Shown here: positions 23,677 to 31,593 of the stretch, in pieces
Layout of the letters: the number at the start of each line of letters is the position of its first letter
Numbering within the stretch: position 1 is the first letter of the stretch
Source: Arthrobacter sp. NicSoilB8
Lineage (GTDB): Bacteria; Actinomycetota; Actinomycetes; Actinomycetales; Micrococcaceae
Reading direction: 5' to 3'
DNA length: 64,000 nucleotides
Assembly: GCF_019977355.1 (NCBI RefSeq)
Contig: NZ_AP024655.1
Coordinates: 2,790,001-2,854,000, forward strand
Notes under the pieces: model-generated
What the model was told of the DNA's origin: nothing
The model's input: the letters and a program-made list of their open reading frames with translations, nothing else
The model's database searches: none
Translations under genes and position numbers: made by a program

Positions 23677-26286
23677 TCACTCCAGCCGGCGACCCGCGCG
23701 CGCAACCGTCCGGGTGCGTTTGCTAAGGATGCTGCGCAGGAGCCTGAATCCCTCGCCCAGGGACAACTCCGGCAGGTATGCACGGGTGAGGGCATTGGCG
23801 ATCCCGGGCAGAGCTGCCGAGTCCGGATAAACCATGAAGAGCGGCACATAGAGGGGGTGGAACTTGCTCTTGAAGGCAAGGAGGGACCTGAACCCGTAGA
23901 CGGGTTCGAGTGCGGATCCCAAGAGATCCAGCAGCCGGTCCAGGCCAGCGGTCGCCGGAAGACGCGCCGGGGTCTCGTCCTGGGGCGGGGCCTGAGCCAC
24001 TCGCGCCAGGGGCGCACCGGAAAGGCTGATGAAATCGCAGCCCTCGTCCTTGAGGCTCATGGCTGCGGAAGCGATGAGGAACTCGACAGCCGGCCGAAAA
24101 CCGGCGCTGCGCCTCCTCATGAAATCCAGTGTCCAGCCGACGATCCGTCCGTTGCGGTAGACCGGAAGCCACGAGGTCACCGCGTGCACCTGTTGATGGG
24201 CGTCAATGGCGAGCAGGCAGCGAACTTCAGGATCATTGAGTTCGTCGAGTCCGCCCAGGGTGAAGCCCATTTCGGGCAACTTGCGGTCCGCGACCCACTC
24301 TTCGGAGATGGCCAGGATCTGGGTCTGGATACTGAGGCCGGCCGTGGGATAGCGAACCCATTCCGCATGGATTCCGGCTTTGGCCGCGTTGTTCAAGGCT
24401 GTGCGAACATCCTGGAATCGTTTCCCTTTGAACGACAGGGAGTCCAAGGGCAGGACAGTTTCCTGGGCAACCTGGACGGAATCCCAGCCAAGGCCGGCTG
24501 CGGCAGCCCTGACCTCCGGTGCAACGGAATAGAAGCACGGCGTCCATCCATTGGACCTGCAGTAGCCGTAAAACTCGTTCACTACCGCCGGCGTCAGGTT
24601 CTTGGGTCCGACCGGTCCTCCGGCCGTCAGGGCGATCCCGGCGATGACACGGTAAGCGATGAAACTCTGACCTGTGCGGGAGAACCAGTAGGTATTCCCG
24701 GCCCAGGTAGTCATCCAGGATATCGAACTGCCCTCCTGTGACGTGAGGATCGCCACGGCCTTGTCCTGGTCCTCGGGATGCCGGGGGTGTGTCGGCCGAA
24801 CGAACGATTTGAGGACCAGCACGCCCGTGACGGCCCAGAACACGATGCCGACTCCTTCGTAGAGCAGGACTGCTAGGGTGCCCTCAGGAAAGAAGGCAGG
24901 CGGAACGTCCGCTGTGAAGCCCAACGGCAGGAACCTGTCCGGGGCGTCGGCCACTAAATCGGCGAGAGCGGGGACAGGCGTGAATTCCGCGGCAAGGACC
25001 AGCCCCGCCCCGACATAGATCAGTCCCAGGACGCCGGCCAGGCCCAGCACCTGCAGGGCGAGCCTGCTGTAGGTCCCGGGGGGTGCGGTGACAGGAAACA
25101 ACGTCCGGCAGGCAAGCAGCACGCCGAAGATCATGACGGGCAGGAGAAGCGGGACCACGAGTGCCAGCGGCTGGGTGCTGTGGCCCGGCTGGCTCGCGTC
25201 CACCAACTCCCCCGCTACCGTGTCCGGGCCCGCTGCCTGCAGCACACCCACCAGGGTGACCAGCGCGAGCAGTGATAATCCTGCCTGGACCACCAGCACC
25301 CCGGCCCAGGCGAAGCGTCGGCCGCGTCGAAGGCCCTCGGAGAGCAGCAGCAGCAGGAAGGACGGAACAATGGCCATGAAGATCGCGCCCGCCCCGGCCC
25401 TCAACTGCAGGTGCGCGGCCTCACAGTCCCGATGCTGAGCAGGGACTGCGCAGATCTCCTGCAGCGCCTGGGCGTCCACAGGCCTGATATCGGTGAACAG
25501 AAAGCGCAAAACGGAGAGCGGCCCGACGGCGTGCGGGGCAAGGCCGGCAACAACCGGACCGACGGCCGAGACTGCCACGAGGAGGGCTACGAGCACCCTC
25601 CCCTCGTGCCTTGAACTCACCGGGCGCACCAGCCGGGGTCGGCGACCCAGGAGGACCGGGCCCAGGAGCGCGCCGGCGGCACCGGCTCCCAAACGGGCCA
25701 GATCTGCGAATCCCCCGTTATAGAGTGCCAAAAGTATCAGAAGCCCAAAAAGTCCCAGTCGGATCCGTCGCCTCCACAAGGGGCCCATGGAAGCCGTGGC
25801 GGCCATGGCGGTTCCGCAGATGAATACGCTCGGGCCAAGAATGAACGTCCCGCTCATGGCCCGGGCCCAGTTCCCAGTCAGGGCCCGGGTGGCCTCCCAG
25901 AATCCGGCGGCAGCCAGGATGCCCGCAACCTGGGTCACGACGGCTGCGACACAGAATTTCCTGCTTCCCATCTGCCGTTCCAAAGGGATGCAGGCCAGGA
26001 GCACCAGCACCGTTCCCACGACGTAGCCCAACAGGTCCCGAGCCCAGAAAGGAGCGGCCAAGACCGCCCACCAATGATTCGGCAACGACTGTGCCGTCGC
26101 CGCCACATCGGCCCTCCACCGCGGTGCCGGGCCGGAGACGATACTCGAGGTCAGCAGACCGAGGCTCCAGAAGGCGGCGACGAACGCAACCGTGACGGGA
26201 GCCCCCCGCAACACCGCGAGCAGCCAGCGCACTGACCTATGGCGACGGGATCGCCCGTGCCCGGCGACGGGCGGCGACTCTGGCAC
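23677..26286 (-). CDS. MprF-like aminoacyl-lipid synthase (rhomboid-like membrane domain plus DUF2156)
   Basis: An 869-residue protein. The first 200 residues form a rhomboid-like multi-helix region, followed by more membrane segments to about residue 490. The soluble C-terminal DUF2156 domain (about 500-830) has the MprF-type hallmarks WMTTWAGNTYWFS, AYRVIAGIALTAGGPVG and YSVAPEVRAAAAGLGWDSVQ. Enzymes with this domain transfer an amino acid from aminoacyl-tRNA to a membrane lipid, reducing negative charge and increasing resistance to cationic peptides. Which amino acid and lipid are used is unknown. The GTG at 26286 is chosen because GAAAGGA stands six bases before it. It is divergent from an esterase gene 276 bp away. 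Confidence 0.85.
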   Translation of the reverse strand: MPESPPVAGHGRSRRHRSVRWLLAVLRGAPVTVAFVAAFWSLGLLTSSIVSGPAPRWRADVAATAQSLPNHWWAVLAAPFWARDLLGYVVGTVLVLLACIPLERQMGSRKFCVAAVVTQVAGILAAAGFWEATRALTGNWARAMSGTFILGPSVFICGTAMAATASMGPLWRRRIRLGLFGLLILLALYNGGFADLARLGAGAAGALLGPVLLGRRPRLVRPVSSRHEGRVLVALLVAVSAVGPVVAGLAPHAVGPLSVLRFLFTDIRPVDAQALQEICAVPAQHRDCEAAHLQLRAGAGAIFMAIVPSFLLLLLSEGLRRGRRFAWAGVLVVQAGLSLLALVTLVGVLQAAGPDTVAGELVDASQPGHSTQPLALVVPLLLPVMIFGVLLACRTLFPVTAPPGTYSRLALQVLGLAGVLGLIYVGAGLVLAAEFTPVPALADLVADAPDRFLPLGFTADVPPAFFPEGTLAVLLYEGVGIVFWAVTGVLVLKSFVRPTHPRHPEDQDKAVAILTSQEGSSISWMTTWAGNTYWFSRTGQSFIAYRVIAGIALTAGGPVGPKNLTPAVVNEFYGYCRSNGWTPCFYSVAPEVRAAAAGLGWDSVQVAQETVLPLDSLSFKGKRFQDVRTALNNAAKAGIHAEWVRYPTAGLSIQTQILAISEEWVADRKLPEMGFTLGGLDELNDPEVRCLLAIDAHQQVHAVTSWLPVYRNGRIVGWTLDFMRRRSAGFRPAVEFLIASAAMSLKDEGCDFISLSGAPLARVAQAPPQDETPARLPATAGLDRLLDLLGSALEPVYGFRSLLAFKSKFHPLYVPLFMVYPDSAALPGIANALTRAYLPELSLGEGFRLLRSILSKRTRTVARAGRRLE

Positions 26287-26562
26287 ACGGAATCCTTTCA
26301 GGATGTTGGGACAATCCAGGCAGGCCCATCCTGTCGCTCCATTTGACCACCCACGTCCAAGCCGGCAAAAGGCGGCCACGCTAATCAATCATCGACCACG
26401 GGCCAGGGCCGGAACGATGGTAGCACCGCTCAAATTCCCAGCTTCGCCTCCGGCTGGCGTGCTATAAAAGCCCCTTGAGGCGCTTGCATTCCTTTGCGAA
26501 GCAGCGCCCAGACCCGGCCGGCCGCCGGGCGTGGCCCCCATCGCGGACAGGAGGAGAACAAG

Positions 26563-27942
26563 ATGGAGCAACTCCTCAATGTCAGCGTCGTCGATCAAGC
26601 GTTGCTCTATTCTTTCTACGCCCTTTCCGCTCTGGCGATCCTGTTCCTGCTCCTGCGCGCCGGACTCCTGCCGCGCCGTGCAGCCCGCATCGGGCCCTCG
26701 GTCGGGGAGGTCCGCAACCCGGCGCCGCACACAGCATCAGCACTGCCCGGACGGCGAAGGTGGCTTGTCACCGCGGCCGCCGCCACGGCCGCCGGCGCCC
26801 TGACCGGAGCACTGACTCTGCTTGTCTGCGAAGTGCTGCTGAACGTCTTCGGTCTGCCGCTGGACCCGGACACCCGCGTCTGGGTGATCTCCGCGTTCGC
26901 GGGGCTGGGCCTGGCTGTCGTGAACTTGTGGCGGTCCCGCTGGTGGCGGAAAGCGGTCGCCGTCGTCGCCTCCCTCTTGTTCATGGCGACGGCAGCGCTG
27001 GGTATCAATGCCGGCTACGGACTGAACCCGACATTAGGGGCAATGTTGGGCATGAACCAGGCCAACCATCTGACCCTTCCCAAGCTGAACCCGCCTCACC
27101 AGCCCGAGTCCAAGGCCCCGCTCTGGCAAAGCTGGAAGCCTCCTGCAGGGATGCCGGCCGTCGGACGCAGCGGGTCAGTCACGATTCCCGCTGACGCCTC
27201 AGGATTCCACGCCCGCGACGCCTTCCTCTACCTGCCGCCCGCTGCCCTGGTGGACAATCCGCCGCCGTTGCCGGTCGTCATCATGATGATGGGCCAGCCG
27301 GGAGGCCCGGAGCAGAGCAGATCCGCCGTTCAGGAGCTCGATGCCCTCGCCCAGCAAAACCACGGGCTGGCCCCGCTGCTCCTGACGGTGGATCAGCTGG
27401 GCGATCCTTATCGGAATCCTGTCTGCGTTGACTCCGCCAAGGGCAACGTCTACACCTATGTCACGACCGACGTCGTCAATTACATCCGCAAAAACCTCAA
27501 CGTTGCCACTGACCGAACCCAATGGGCCGTGGCTGGATACTCCAACGGCGGCGAATGCGCGCTCTCGTTCACGGCCAAGCGACCGGAGATCTTCGGCTCG
27601 CTGCTCGACATCTCGGGAGAGCTTGACCCTCTGGACGGCACCGCGGCCAACACCGTGAAGACCATTTTCGGAGGGAGCCAGTCCGCGTTCACTGCGGAGA
27701 AACCCACAACGATCCTCAAGGCCCACAAATACACCGATGAGCTCGCCATCTTTACCAGCGGCGCCCTTGACTCAAAGTACGGGCCCCAGAGCGCCTCGGC
27801 CGCGAAAGACGCGAAGGCGGCCGGCATGACGACGCACCGGTTCGTCGGGCCCGGGATCGGACACCGCGGCGACGCTGTGAGCTTTGGCCTCAAATCCGGC
27901 CTGCCGCTGCTTTTCCAGAGATTCGGCCTCGCCCCGTCATGA
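26563..27942 (+). CDS. Membrane-anchored alpha/beta-hydrolase (esterase D / Ag85-like fold)
   Basis: A 459-residue protein with four N-terminal membrane segments (about residues 10-30, 68-95, 105-120, 130-150) and an extracytoplasmic alpha/beta-hydrolase domain. The nucleophile serine is in AGYSNGGECA, the histidine in GPGIGHRGD. The ATG at 26563 follows AGGAGGAG. Esterases are known to be paired with aminoacyl-lipid synthases, where they remove the amino acid from modified lipids (for example Pseudomonas PA0919). Divergence from an MprF-like gene makes such a role attractive here, but the substrate is inferred. Confidence 0.83.
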   Translation: MEQLLNVSVVDQALLYSFYALSALAILFLLLRAGLLPRRAARIGPSVGEVRNPAPHTASALPGRRRWLVTAAAATAAGALTGALTLLVCEVLLNVFGLPLDPDTRVWVISAFAGLGLAVVNLWRSRWWRKAVAVVASLLFMATAALGINAGYGLNPTLGAMLGMNQANHLTLPKLNPPHQPESKAPLWQSWKPPAGMPAVGRSGSVTIPADASGFHARDAFLYLPPAALVDNPPPLPVVIMMMGQPGGPEQSRSAVQELDALAQQNHGLAPLLLTVDQLGDPYRNPVCVDSAKGNVYTYVTTDVVNYIRKNLNVATDRTQWAVAGYSNGGECALSFTAKRPEIFGSLLDISGELDPLDGTAANTVKTIFGGSQSAFTAEKPTTILKAHKYTDELAIFTSGALDSKYGPQSASAAKDAKAAGMTTHRFVGPGIGHRGDAVSFGLKSGLPLLFQRFGLAPS

Positions 27943-28058
27943 GTGTCATCACCGTCCTCCGTCCGCGAGGCTTCTGACCTCGGTCGCCGGACCCCGCGGC
28001 CCCTCTCTTCGCGCTTCGTGCTATTAACCCCTTAGTCCCAACTCCTGAACGGATCCCC

Positions 28059-28757
28059 ATGTCTGTGCCAATTCTGGCCGCCCAAGACCTCACTAAGACC
28101 TACGGCCGCGGGCCTGACCGCTTCGACGCCCTCAAAGGCGTCTCCCTGGAGATCGCCCGTGGCGATTCTGTGGCGATCGTGGGTAAGAGCGGCTCCGGCA
28201 AATCAACGCTGATGCACATCCTCGCGCTGCTGGACACCCCCGGCGGCGGCCAGGTCCACGTCAACGGGACCGACGCGAAGACCCTGAGCGGCCGGAGGCT
28301 CAACGCGCTGCGGAATACGATGTTCGGCTTCGTGTTCCAGCAGTTCTTTCTTAACCCCGGTTCCAGCGTGCTGGAGAACGTCACCCTCCCGCTCAAGATC
28401 GCCGGCGTCGGCAGCCGTGAACGGCGCACTCGCGGAATGGCCGTCCTGGCTCAGCTCGAACTGGCCGACAAGGCCCGCAACAAGGCCGGTAACCTCTCCG
28501 GCGGCCAAAAACAACGGGTCGTGATCGCCCGGGCCCTGATCAACAGTCCCCAGGTCCTGTTTGCGGACGAACCGACCGGAAACCTGGACACGGCCACCGG
28601 GCGCATCGTCGAGGACATTCTGTTCGACCTCAACGCCAACCATGACATCACCCTGATCACCGTCACCCACGATCACGAACTTGCCGCCCGCTTCAACCGC
28701 CGTCTGTATATCCGCGACGGCCTGCTGATCAACACCGACGAGGAGCACGCGGCATGA
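28059..28757 (+). CDS. MacB/LolD-type ABC transporter ATP-binding protein
   Basis: A 232-residue ABC ATPase with Walker A GKSGSGKS (about residues 42-49), a Q-loop in FVFQQFFLNP, signature LSGGQKQRV and Walker B VLFADEPTGNLD, then the H-loop TVTHDHELA. It belongs to the MacB/LolD/FtsE class, which powers mechanotransmission rather than solute channels. The stop overlaps the permease start by 4 bp (ATGA), so the two make one transporter. Confidence 0.93.
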   Translation: MSVPILAAQDLTKTYGRGPDRFDALKGVSLEIARGDSVAIVGKSGSGKSTLMHILALLDTPGGGQVHVNGTDAKTLSGRRLNALRNTMFGFVFQQFFLNPGSSVLENVTLPLKIAGVGSRERRTRGMAVLAQLELADKARNKAGNLSGGQKQRVVIARALINSPQVLFADEPTGNLDTATGRIVEDILFDLNANHDITLITVTHDHELAARFNRRLYIRDGLLINTDEEHAA

Positions 28758-30040
28758 ACCCGCTCGAAATCCTGACAACCGCCATGGCGAACAGCCTCCG
28801 CAGCAAGTTGCGCACGCTGCTGACCATCCTGGCGATCTTCGTCGGAGCGTTCACCCTGACCATCACCAACGGCCTCGGCACCGGCATCTCCAACTACATC
28901 GACAGCCAAATCGCTGCCGTCGGCTCAAGCAGCTCCTTCACGGTCGGCAAGACCGACACGAGCGGCAGTCCCGCCTCCGGACCGAAGAAATACGATGCCG
29001 GCATAAAAGTCCTTGCAGCTGGCGGCCGCCCGGGTTCAACCCAGCTTGCCTTGGACCAGGCTGATCTGGACACGATCGGCGCCATCCCGGGTATCACCGG
29101 CGTCACCCCGGTGACAAGGCTTAGCCCGGACTTCATCCAATGGAGCGGCCACGACAAATACCAGCTGTCGGTCAGCCCCCTTGCCGGCGCGCAGCCCCAG
29201 CTCGCGGCCGGCGCTGCCCTGGACGATTCCGGAACCCAGCCGCAACTGGTCCTTCCGTCCAGCTACGTTGCCCCGCTCGGCTTCGCCGACAACGCCCAGG
29301 CCGTCGGCCAGGACGCCACGATCGGCATCACCGACGCGACCGGAGCAATGCACCCCATCACCGCCCGCATTACGGGCATTGAACAGAGCGCGCTCCTCGG
29401 CGGCGGCGGTGCCTTCATCAACAAGGCCCTCTCAACTGCCCTCGCCGATGCCCAGGGCACCGGGGCACCTGCCGCGTCAAAGAGCGCGTGGGCCAATGCC
29501 ACGGCCACCTTCGCGCCGTCCGCCGCAGCGCAGGTCGAGGACATGAAGAGCAAGCTCGCCGCGGCCGGCTACACCGCCCAGACCCTCGATGACCGGATCG
29601 GCACTGTCAAGACGGTGATCAACGGGATCATCGGTGTCCTGGACGCCTTTGCGGTCATTGCCCTCGTCGCGGCAGGCTTCGGGATCGTGAACACCCTGCT
29701 GATGTCCGTTCAGGAACGCACCCGGGAAATCGGCCTCATGAAAGCCATGGGCATGGGCAGCGGATCGGTCTTCGCGCTCTTCAGCACCGAAGCGGCGTTC
29801 ATCGGCTTCCTCGGAAGCGCCATCGGCTCCGCCGCGGCCATCGGGCTCGGCACGGCAGTCAGTGGCGCCCTCGCCCGGGGACCCCTCAGCGAACTGGAGG
29901 GCCTCCACATCCTCGCCTTCGCCCCCGGACCCGTGGCGGGGGTCATTCTGCTGGTCATGGCCATCGCCTTCCTAGCCGGAACTCTCCCAGCCTGGCGGGC
30001 GGCACGGCAAAACCCCATCGATGCCCTCCGCTACGAGTAG
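28754..30040 (+). CDS. FtsX/MacB-type ABC transporter permease
   Basis: A 428-residue permease with one N-terminal membrane helix (about residues 20-45), a large extracytoplasmic domain (50-280) rich in Ser, Ala, Gly and Asp, and three C-terminal helices with the FtsX core (GFGIVNTLLMSVQERTREIG, LMKAMGMG). It couples to the overlapping ATPase gene. Typical cargo of this class in Gram-positives is peptides, lipoproteins or antimicrobial compounds; the specific role is not readable. No two-component genes flank it. Confidence 0.92.
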   Translation: MNPLEILTTAMANSLRSKLRTLLTILAIFVGAFTLTITNGLGTGISNYIDSQIAAVGSSSSFTVGKTDTSGSPASGPKKYDAGIKVLAAGGRPGSTQLALDQADLDTIGAIPGITGVTPVTRLSPDFIQWSGHDKYQLSVSPLAGAQPQLAAGAALDDSGTQPQLVLPSSYVAPLGFADNAQAVGQDATIGITDATGAMHPITARITGIEQSALLGGGGAFINKALSTALADAQGTGAPAASKSAWANATATFAPSAAAQVEDMKSKLAAAGYTAQTLDDRIGTVKTVINGIIGVLDAFAVIALVAAGFGIVNTLLMSVQERTREIGLMKAMGMGSGSVFALFSTEAAFIGFLGSAIGSAAAIGLGTAVSGALARGPLSELEGLHILAFAPGPVAGVILLVMAIAFLAGTLPAWRAARQNPIDALRYE

Positions 30041-30075
30041 CCGCCGCGAGACCGGGAACTAGCCTCGCGCCCGCA

Positions 30076-30585
30076 TCACCTGCCCGGGGGCGCACTTCCG
30101 CCGGTGATCGTCAGGTGTTTCACCGGCATCACACACGACACCCGCACGAAGGGGTCGGCGCCCGTGCCTGCCACGCGGTTGTTCCTGCCGGTGTCGTCGC
30201 ACCAGTCAATGTTGAACGGCACCGCAGTGACGGCCGCATCTCCCACGGCTGTCCCGGCAGGGACGACGAACGTGTAGGTGAACCCGCCGGCGTCGTTCAT
30301 GGCGGCGGTGGCCTTGACGACTTCCGCACCTGTTGCGTCGGTCATGCCCACCTCGATGAGTGCGTTCTTGCCGTAGCGGGGATTGCAGTCAGCGTCCGGT
30401 GCCGCCACTGTCACGCGCTGCCCCGGCTTGGCTTCGGCCGGGGTCAGCGAATAGGCCGGGGGGAAGCACGGCGGCTCCCGGCCAGCAGAGGATGCGCACC
30501 CCGATATCGGGCCAAGCAGCATGAATACTCCGATCGTGGCACAGATCCCGGCGCGCCGATCACGGTCCCCCATACGTGAAGCCAT
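30076..30585 (-). CDS. Small lipoprotein of unknown function
   Basis: A 169-residue lipoprotein with an Arg-rich start, one hydrophobic segment and the lipobox ISGC (C30). The mature part has the look of an immunoglobulin-like beta domain: YSLTPAEAKPGQRVTVAAPD, then GGFTYTFVVPAGTAVGDAAV. Two cysteine pairs may form disulfides. The ATG at 30585 is chosen so that the signal peptide begins the protein; the frame is open further upstream without a plausible leader. It is convergent with the ABC transporter operon, 35 bp apart. Confidence 0.75.
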   Translation of the reverse strand: MASRMGDRDRRAGICATIGVFMLLGPISGCASSAGREPPCFPPAYSLTPAEAKPGQRVTVAAPDADCNPRYGKNALIEVGMTDATGAEVVKATAAMNDAGGFTYTFVVPAGTAVGDAAVTAVPFNIDWCDDTGRNNRVAGTGADPFVRVSCVMPVKHLTITGGSAPPGR

Positions 30586-30736
30586 GCCGTCATTGTCGCT
30601 GGCACAGAAGCCGGCGCACAGAGTTGCCTTGTCTTCGTTCCCGTATTGTTGCCGAAGCTCTCCAAGGGCACAGTGAGCCGGGCCCCGCACGGCCGGTGCA
30701 CCCGGCCCCGGGCGCGGCAGGCCTATGATCGGGGCT

Positions 30737-31593
30737 ATGCGATCGCCCGGATTTTCCCGACGAGGCCTGCTGGGGCTCGGCCCCGGCATCCTGGCGGCGG
30801 CCCTCGCGAGGTGCACCGGCCCGGGCGCAGCCGGGCCGGGCCGGGATACAGCCCCGGCCCTGGCCCCACCGGCAACTATGCGCACCGGGAGCTTCACCTC
30901 ACGGTTCCGGCCACACTAACCCACAGGATGGTCAATGGCCGTGCCCGGTGCCACCGACGGCGGGTCCCCCGCCCCGCCGCCCGTGGCGCTCTTCCTGCAT
31001 GGCGCGCACGCTGACCACCGCATGATCTTCGATGACCTCGGCGGGGCCGGGTCCTGGCGCAGCACGTGGCCGGCGGCGGGACGCCCTTCGCGATCGCCGC
31101 CGTGGACGGAGGCGAAAGCTGGTGGCACCGCCGCGCGTCCGGCACAGACACGCAGTCCATTCTGGTGGAGGAATTCCTCCCTGTTCTCGCCGGCCACGGA
31201 GTCGACACCGGCCGTCTCGCCGTGTTCGGCCTGTCGATGGGCGGATTCGGTGCCCTGCTCCTCGCCGCCCGGCACCGCGTCCCCGGACTCCGCGCCGTCG
31301 CCGCGATGAGTCCCGCAGTCTGGAGCCAGTACGACGCCGGCCGGTCCGACAACTTCGACGGCGCCGCGGATTTTGCGGCCAACGACATATTTGCCCTGCG
31401 GCCTGAGCTGGCGTCAGTGCCGAAACGGATTGGCTGCGGCATGGCGGACAGCCTGCTCTACAGCGTGAAGGACTATGTGAAGGACCTTCCGGGTGCACAC
31501 GAGGGAGGCTTCCAGGCCGGCGGCCACGACACCGTCTACTGGCGCTCCGTACTGCCGGAGGTCCTCTCCTTCCTGGGCAGAAGCCTGGTTTGA
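30737..31593 (+). pseudogene. Tat-secreted esterase (alpha/beta-hydrolase), interrupted
   Basis: The first part encodes a twin-arginine signal (FSRRGLLGLGPG) and RTGSFTSRF, then an in-frame TAA at 30917-30919. The same frame continues with PPVALFLHGAHADHRMIFDD. Near 31040-31055 the homologous reading moves to another frame (VLAQHVAGGGTPFAIAAVDG), which runs to the stop at 31593 and contains the nucleophile in GLSMGGFG and the terminal HEGGFQAGGHDTVYW. At least one nonsense codon and one 1-bp frameshift therefore break the gene. Its last 58 bp overlap the end of the adenylation/acyltransferase gene on the other strand. Sequencing error is possible but would need two independent events. Confidence 0.8.

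Noticed and set aside
30045..30069. Weak inverted repeat after the ABC permease gene
   Set aside because: Only a 6-bp stem with a 13-base loop; too weak to call a terminator.
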